Positions 8,201 through 11,906 of a stretch of 11,906 bases of DNA are shown here, piece after piece. Position numbers and translations under genes: made by a program. The stretch's first letter is position 1. Each line of letters begins with the position of its first letter. Source of the stretch: Pedobacter sp. (GTDB taxonomy: Bacteria; Bacteroidota; Bacteroidia; Sphingobacteriales; Sphingobacteriaceae); NCBI GenBank assembly GCA_030149995.1, contig JASLGV010000502.1:1-11906 (forward strand), given 5' to 3'. The notes below the pieces were generated by a model, which was not told where the DNA came from, did not search any database, and was given only the letters and a program-made list of their open reading frames with translations.

Positions 8201-8327
8201 AGTAATCGTTTATGGGCTGTTTGCAGCCACCGCCATTACCTTATTTGTATTACCGGCCATCTATTATCTCATCGAAAATAAATGGGGAAAAAATGATTTC
8301 CAATCTTCTACCGATCTAAAAGTTTAA
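5223..8327 (+). CDS. CusA/CzcA family heavy-metal efflux RND transporter
   Basis: At 1034 residues this is a full-length RND pump of the heavy-metal subgroup (HME). It begins with a TM1 segment (about 13-30) and the HME signature VEAYPDIADVTSQVVTQVPG (35-54). The TM4 proton/cation relay reads DFGIIVDGAIVMLET, with Asp396, Asp402 and Glu409 at the spacing of Asp402, Asp408 and Glu415 of CzcA. This DFG-x3-DGA form is typical of exporters of divalent cations (Zn, Co, Cd, Ni), whereas Cu(I)/Ag(I) CusA pumps have an Ala-rich version. The second half has a matching periplasmic loop and membrane bundle (GVMDKIAGAHSELVVKVFG in the porter region, then VSSAVGFIALFGVAIQNGVI). It exports metal by proton antiport with its adaptor and TolC-like partners. 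The TolC-type gene begins 4 bp after its stop. The exact metal cannot be fixed from sequence; the motif makes divalent ions more likely. Confidence 0.95.
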   Translation: MKQLIFTAIQKRWLFAALFILLSVFGYYSWKQLSVEAYPDIADVTSQVVTQVPGLAAEEVEQQITIPVERALNGLPGMHVMRSRSLFGLSLITMVFDDGTDDYWARQRIQERLTEVSLPFGALPALDPLTSPTGEIFRYIIESKRHDLRALTELQNWTIIPKIKQVQGVADVSNFGGITTQYQIELDPDKLSQYRLTLADVQNAISSNNSNAGGSILNRGDQGYVVRGIGLVKDLEALGEVMVKSVSGVPVLVKELGTLKYGTLERKGVLGYTDHQTNHSDGIEGIVVMLKGQNPSNVLEGVHKAVAELNDNILPKDVKIRAFLDRTNLVDTTLNTVSHTLLEGMALVVVILIIFLGSWRGALIVAITIPIALLISFILMHFTHVPANLLSLGAIDFGIIVDGAIVMLETILKKREENPEQLLEETSIGKKALSVAKPILFATIIIITAYLPLFSFERVEKKLFTPMAFTVGYALLGALAAALLLIPGLAYAVYRKPTKLYRNKWLERLTSGYEKRLQKIMSKPKKVILPLMVVLAGAVTLSITVGKDFLPPLDEGSIWLQVSLPPGVTLEKSKEMSDALRAATIKHPEVTYVMVQSGRNDDGTDYFTPSHFEVSIGLKPYKEWTSGRQKADLIQDLSKEYARMPGYSVAFTQPMIDGVMDKIAGAHSELVVKVFGNDFKETRRITENVMNTLRTVKGAVDIAIDQEPPLPQLQIHVNRNAVARYGLNISDVAELIEVAIGGKAVSQIFADDKVYDVICRYKESSRNTPEKIGNLLLTTANGANIPLSQVADIKTDLGESSISREMNRRQLTVRLNLRGVDLSTFLSAAQAKIANEVKYDPEQYSIEWGGQFENQHRAYAKLAVVVPIALAIMFLLLYGAFGRFRQAGLILSIVPLALFGGMLALNVRGMTLNVSSAVGFIALFGVAIQNGVILIAHINDLRKSGLDLLHASIEGAKHRFRPVLMTATVAALGLLPASLATGIGSDVQRPLATVIVYGLFAATAITLFVLPAIYYLIENKWGKNDFQSSTDLKV

Positions 8328-8331
8328 CCAT

Positions 8332-9609
8332 ATGAAAACATCAACGATCATCGTCCTTTTATTAACCGGCATAACCTGCCGTGTGCAGGCACAAACAGAC
8401 AGTTTATCTTTTAAGAAAAAAGCATCGCTGCCACAATATCTGCGACAGGTTGGAAAAGAAAATCTGGGCTATGCCGCCCAGCAGTACAATATAAACATTG
8501 CAGAGGCAGGTATAGAAATTGCCAAAATTTTCCCCGATCCGGAGTTATCTGTGAGCGCTTTCGATAATCAGCAATCTACCTTAAAATTGGGTCGTGGACT
8601 TGAAATAGGCCTGGGAACGACCCTGGAGCTGGGTGGAAAAAGACGAGCGAGAATTAATTTGGCCAAAAGTGAAACGGCCCTAAACAAATCCCTGTTAGAA
8701 GATTATTTCCGAAACTTACGGGCTGATGCAGCCCTTGCTTATTATGATGCCGTGTATCAATATACCCTATTACAAGTGCAGCGTTCCAACTGGCGTACCA
8801 TGCAACAACTGGCAGACGCAGACGCCACCCGTTTTAAACTCGGCGAAATTACAGAGACAGATGCGCGCCAGTCACAACTCGAAGCCACCAATATGCTGAA
8901 TGTAACCTATCAGAACGAAGCCGACTGGATAAATTCGCTGCTGAAGTTAAATGGCTTTACCAGGCATCAGACCACCACAGACTGGCTCATTCCGGATGGA
9001 AATTTTTTAAACCTGCACCGGGAAATAGATCTTCAAAACCTGATCGGTCTGGCACAAAGTAACCGTTCTGATGCATTGGTTGCACTGAACACAAAAACAG
9101 TTGCCAATAAAAACCTTTCGTTGGTTAAAGCGAACAGGGCTATTGATCTGGGTATTAATGCAGGATTAACACTTAACGGTGTTTCTGTAAATGAAGAAGC
9201 ACCTACGCCCTATCATCGAACCACTACGGTCGGAATCAGTATCCCATTGAAATTTTCCAATTATTACAAAGGTGATTTAAAGACTGCTCAATTTACCATT
9301 AAGCAAGCAGGCCTGCAATACGAACAGGTTTTACAACAAATACAAACAGAAGTTACCCAAGCCTTTACGCAATATAAAGTCAGCCAAAAAAAAGTTGTAC
9401 AATACCAGAACGGAATGCTTAAAGAAGCCAGGAAAATTCTGGACGCAAAGATATACAGCTATAAACGTGGAGAATCTTCTTTATTGGAAGTGCTGAATGC
9501 CCAGCGTACGTATAACGATGTACAGCAAGGTTATTACGAGTCGCAGCTTGCCTATGCAGCGGCACTGGTGGAGCTTGAACGGGCAGCAGGGATCTGGGAT
9601 TTGATGTAA
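8332..9609 (+). CDS. TolC family outer-membrane efflux protein
   Basis: This 425-residue protein starts with a cleavable signal peptide; the likely cut is after VQA at residue 20. Two repeats of the outer membrane efflux protein (OEP) fold follow: one around residues 30-220 (PDPELSVSAFDNQQS; the helix with KLGEITETDARQSQLE), and a second around 230-420 ending with the typical YKRGESSLLEVLNAQRTYNDVQ motif. Such proteins trimerise into an outer-membrane barrel with a periplasmic helical tunnel and serve as the exit duct of tripartite pumps; the length is normal for the CzcC/CusC type. It is the last gene of the operon: the start lies 4 bp after the pump stop, and a strong terminator begins at its stop codon. 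The CzcC/CusC assignment rests mainly on gene order. Confidence 0.92.
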   Translation: MKTSTIIVLLLTGITCRVQAQTDSLSFKKKASLPQYLRQVGKENLGYAAQQYNINIAEAGIEIAKIFPDPELSVSAFDNQQSTLKLGRGLEIGLGTTLELGGKRRARINLAKSETALNKSLLEDYFRNLRADAALAYYDAVYQYTLLQVQRSNWRTMQQLADADATRFKLGEITETDARQSQLEATNMLNVTYQNEADWINSLLKLNGFTRHQTTTDWLIPDGNFLNLHREIDLQNLIGLAQSNRSDALVALNTKTVANKNLSLVKANRAIDLGINAGLTLNGVSVNEEAPTPYHRTTTVGISIPLKFSNYYKGDLKTAQFTIKQAGLQYEQVLQQIQTEVTQAFTQYKVSQKKVVQYQNGMLKEARKILDAKIYSYKRGESSLLEVLNAQRTYNDVQQGYYESQLAYAAALVELERAAGIWDLM

Positions 9610-9637
9610 AAAGGGCGGAATAAAATCCGCCCTTTTT
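9608..9637. terminator. Bidirectional intrinsic terminator between convergent genes
   Basis: GGGCGGA (9613-9619) pairs perfectly with TCCGCCC (9626-9632) around a 6-nt AT-rich loop. An A5 run (9608-9612) lies before and a T5 run (9633-9637) after, so it works as a Rho-independent terminator in both directions. It ends the metal operon on + (right at the TolC-type stop codon) and the histidine-rich gene on - (stop at 9641-9643). Confidence 0.93.
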
Positions 9638-9640
9638 GCT

Positions 9641-9844
9641 TTACTTAGAAGTATGCTTTTCGGCATGCTTTTTTGATGCCTCACTTGCATGTTCTTTTGC
9701 TTTTGCACCGTGGCCTTGTGCTACCTGTGCATGGTGAGCTGCTTTTTCATCATTCCCTTCCGAATGGCTTTTGTGTGCGGCAGTATGATGTTTTGCCGCT
9801 TCTGTGTGGTGCTTTGCAGCCTCCTCATGATGTGTATGTTTCAT
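9641..9844 (-). CDS. Small histidine/alanine/lysine-rich protein (67 aa)
   Basis: The protein has 15 His and 15 Ala in 67 residues, many Lys and Glu, and no Cys, Phe, Tyr or Trp. It begins MKHTHH and contains two perfect tandem 7-residue repeats, EAAKHHT (8-14 and 15-21), then variants such as EKAAHHAQVAQGHG (33-46). It has no signal peptide or membrane segment, so it is probably cytosolic and either helical or disordered. Similar His-rich short proteins occur in many bacteria as hypothetical proteins; I know of no established function. The His pairs could bind Ni2+, Zn2+, Cu2+ or Co2+, a suggestive link to the neighbouring metal operon, but it is transcribed convergently and shares only the terminator. 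The start at 9842-9844 is the only sensible ATG and is preceded, on the minus strand, by an AT-rich stretch. Confidence 0.8.
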   Translation of the reverse strand: MKHTHHEEAAKHHTEAAKHHTAAHKSHSEGNDEKAAHHAQVAQGHGAKAKEHASEASKKHAEKHTSK

Positions 9845-9979
9845 AGTTATAAGTATTAATTAATAAGAGAACAAAGCCTTTTTTCAATAAGTTTTGTATT
9901 TAACAGATAAGTTTTAATTGCTTTATTTTTATTCTCCTGTAAATTTTAAAAAACACCTAAATTTTATGTAATCAAATCT
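9845..9979. other. AT-rich spacer upstream of the histidine-rich gene
   Basis: This 135-bp stretch lies between the YD-repeat gene stop and the histidine-rich gene start, both on the minus strand. It is very AT-rich. I see no clear stem-loop terminator for the upstream gene and no exact TAnnTTTG element; a minus-strand GGCTTTG near 9875-9881 keeps only the TTTG half. The promoter of the histidine-rich gene is probably here but cannot be pinpointed. Confidence 0.4.
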
Positions 9980-11906
9980 TTAGAGCTGTGGATAAACACG
10001 TAAATCTTGCATAAGTCCTTCAGAATTAAAAGTTACCATAAGATCTGATGCATTTGTAAATTTAACGACATGAAAATTCCAACCGGAAGATCTGCTTTCA
10101 ACAACCTGATCAGAAATAATAGAAATATTATGATCATAGGCTTGAAATGGTCCCGAATCTTTTTCCCAATAACTCATTATATACGTCTTATTGGGATTCA
10201 AAGTAAGATAATCAAAAAAACATACATTTATTTGGTCACTTAAGTCCACGGCATTGATACTTACAGGACCATCCGGCACCCTAACATAACTAAACTCAAC
10301 GGGAGAATATAATTTTCCATAGTTATAAAAGGGACTTGTAAGATTTAAATCCGGAATACTTACGTCCGTCAAATCAAGTATATTACCCGTAGATCCGGCA
10401 ATATCTCCTCCTACGTTAGGCTGACCAGCGTAATGATAAGCATAACGCTTAACAACATTATTGTTCTGATCTTTTACAAGTTTCAACCGCTGAAAACCAT
10501 CATACTCATAATAAGTTGTTAATCCTTTTGCATCTGTCGCAGAAGTTATTCCAACTAAAGGATCATATGTATAAGTAGTTATCAATGCGGCTTTTAAACG
10601 TGTATCTGTTCTTAAAGGAGCCAAAAAGGTTTTTGTGTCCACAGGATTGCTATCACAAAAAGCTTCTACCGCAGCGCTACCTCCCAAAACATCAACTACT
10701 GTACTATAATCAGCATTTTCTATCTTTAATACAGGATATTGCCTTTTATAGCTCCACAGATAAGTTGTTTTATTTCCACCAGCTTTAGAAAAAGACAGCA
10801 TATTCCCGTTCCGGTCATAATTATGATATTCAACAAGGGTCTCAAGTGGGGCAGTTGTCTTTGTTTGTTGTTGAATCGATTTCGGAGCATAAAAATCTGG
10901 TAAAGAAACAACTGATGGCTGATAATAATTCGTTTTCAAAAAAGAAATTTGTTCATTATCCCTGGTCATCTTTTTTTCTATCACAGGAGAAATTATGTTC
11001 TTCATTGCCATATCATTGAAGACACTACTTCCTACATCAAAAGAATATTTATAGGAAGATTTTATCGTTTCTCCCATACTGCTGTTCATTGTCTCTTCCT
11101 TTAACAGCCGGTAATCATGATCATATGTAAAACTTTTTACAGTTGTTACGGGATTATTCCCATTAGAATCGTAAGTCGTCTCCGTCTGGCTCTTCATATA
11201 AGGAAAATAAGTATAAATTTTTGTTGGTTCCACGTATCTTTCTGAAATAAATGCAATAGGGCAAGTAATGGTTTGCTGTGTATAATTATAATTCCTTACA
11301 AATTCAGAAAATCTGTTAGAATCATCTCTAAAAGTATTTTCCTGTTTATAAAGCATTTTACCTTCAGCATTATATATTTCTTTGGATAGCAATTGTCCCC
11401 GTTCCATTTCTCTGGAAGTATGAGCACCAAAAGGATAATCATAACCAGGAGCAAAAGTAAAACCAGATGCTCCATTATAATAGCTATTTTCAACACCAAC
11501 ACCATCTCCATATATATAGGAAGGTACCTCATCTGCATATGCAGCATTGTTAGAGTTACTATATTTATAGATTGTATAAGATCCGTCCTCCTGCACTTCC
11601 TTTACTTCATTATACACCACGTCTCGTCCCTGGGTATAGTTTAAATCGTTTAAACTATTATTAGAAATATATTCGGCATATCCTTTTGCATCCTTACCTA
11701 ATCTTACATTTAGATATAATTGTTTCCAACCGGCTAAAATTCCGCTGGAAGTATTTGGAGACTGACTTAATTGGTAAAAATACTCTTTTGAAGTATAATT
11801 GTATAAATCATTATTTGGATAATGACGAATACTACGAATACGCAAGCCTCCTCCCGAACCACTGGACTGGGTTAAACCGATGGTGGTTAAATTTCTTTTA
11901 AGATAA
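9980..11906 (-). CDS. RHS/YD-repeat-type protein, C-terminal part (N-terminus beyond window)
   Basis: At least 641 codons are open from the right edge to the TAA at 9980-9982; no true start codon is needed inside the window because the frame runs on upstream. The visible part begins YLKRNLTTIGLTQSSGSGGG and leads into LRIRSIRHYP, the common beta-strand scaffold of large Bacteroidota YD-repeat proteins. YD-like units follow (TYDSNGNNPVTTVKSFTYDH; YHNYDRNGNMLSFSKAGGNK), then the best match TTYTYDPLVGITSATDAKG with TTYYEYDGFQRLKLVKDQNN. The last 145 or so residues look like a beta-sandwich, possibly carbohydrate-binding, module (NKTYIMSYWEKD; GWNFHVVKFTNAS) and end LRVYPQL. There is no recognisable toxin C-terminus. 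Such proteins are large, usually secreted or surface-linked, with uncertain roles. The gene is clearly more AT-rich than the metal operon, suggesting a different history or an accessory locus. Confidence 0.8.
   Translation of the reverse strand, partial: YLKRNLTTIGLTQSSGSGGGLRIRSIRHYPNNDLYNYTSKEYFYQLSQSPNTSSGILAGWKQLYLNVRLGKDAKGYAEYISNNSLNDLNYTQGRDVVYNEVKEVQEDGSYTIYKYSNSNNAAYADEVPSYIYGDGVGVENSYYNGASGFTFAPGYDYPFGAHTSREMERGQLLSKEIYNAEGKMLYKQENTFRDDSNRFSEFVRNYNYTQQTITCPIAFISERYVEPTKIYTYFPYMKSQTETTYDSNGNNPVTTVKSFTYDHDYRLLKEETMNSSMGETIKSSYKYSFDVGSSVFNDMAMKNIISPVIEKKMTRDNEQISFLKTNYYQPSVVSLPDFYAPKSIQQQTKTTAPLETLVEYHNYDRNGNMLSFSKAGGNKTTYLWSYKRQYPVLKIENADYSTVVDVLGGSAAVEAFCDSNPVDTKTFLAPLRTDTRLKAALITTYTYDPLVGITSATDAKGLTTYYEYDGFQRLKLVKDQNNNVVKRYAYHYAGQPNVGGDIAGSTGNILDLTDVSIPDLNLTSPFYNYGKLYSPVEFSYVRVPDGPVSINAVDLSDQINVCFFDYLTLNPNKTYIMSYWEKDSGPFQAYDHNISIISDQVVESRSSGWNFHVVKFTNASDLMVTFNSEGLMQDLRVYPQL

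Noticed and set aside
11636..11658. Perfect inverted repeat with 10-bp AT-rich arms and a 3-nt TCG loop
   Set aside because: It lies within the YD-repeat coding sequence and is explained by its AT-rich codons for Ser-Leu-Asn-Asp-Leu-Asn; nothing nearby suggests regulation or mobility.
1..11906. Insertion sequences, CRISPR arrays, tRNA or rRNA genes, attachment sites
   Set aside because: No transposase or integrase, no regularly spaced repeats, and no tRNA or rRNA-like sequence were seen on either strand.

Overview
The window looks like chromosomal DNA of a Bacteroidota bacterium, most likely a Sphingobacteriaceae member (Pedobacter or Mucilaginibacter type). The signs are A-rich stretches instead of Shine-Dalgarno sites before start codons, an exact TAnnTTTG promoter element, and a YD-repeat protein of a style common in that phylum. 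The genus is an inference from style; no search was run.

Layout. 1-289 is the 3' end of a sensor histidine kinase gene (+). 290-522 is a dense regulatory region: a tandem 11-bp repeat (326-358), a TACTTTTG promoter element (389-396), a possible 20-codon leader ORF (421-483), and a near-perfect 17-bp-arm hairpin (482-522) that ends directly against the ATG of the next gene. From 523 to 9609 six genes on + are packed with gaps of at most 24 bp or with overlaps: an MgtC-family protein, an MgtA/MgtB-type P-type ATPase, a newly read 49-residue single-pass membrane protein (3935-4084), a periplasmic adaptor lipoprotein, a CzcA/CusA-family RND pump and a TolC-family outer-membrane protein. A strong bidirectional terminator (9608-9637) closes the unit. 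On the minus strand lie a tiny histidine-rich protein (9641-9844) and the 3' part of a large YD-repeat protein (9980 to the right edge), which is clearly richer in A+T than the operon.

How it may work together. MgtC and MgtA-type proteins are classically made under Mg2+ limitation, and the ATPase imports Mg2+. The RND/adaptor/TolC trio forms a tripartite heavy-metal exporter; its TM4 motif (DFG-x3-DGA) is of the divalent-cation type. An operon that couples Mg2+ uptake to divalent heavy-metal export could let a cell take up Mg2+ while expelling transition metals that enter with it. The small membrane protein overlaps the genes on both sides and so physically joins the two modules. The leader ORF plus hairpin suggests translation-dependent control of the first gene. 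These functional links are inferences.
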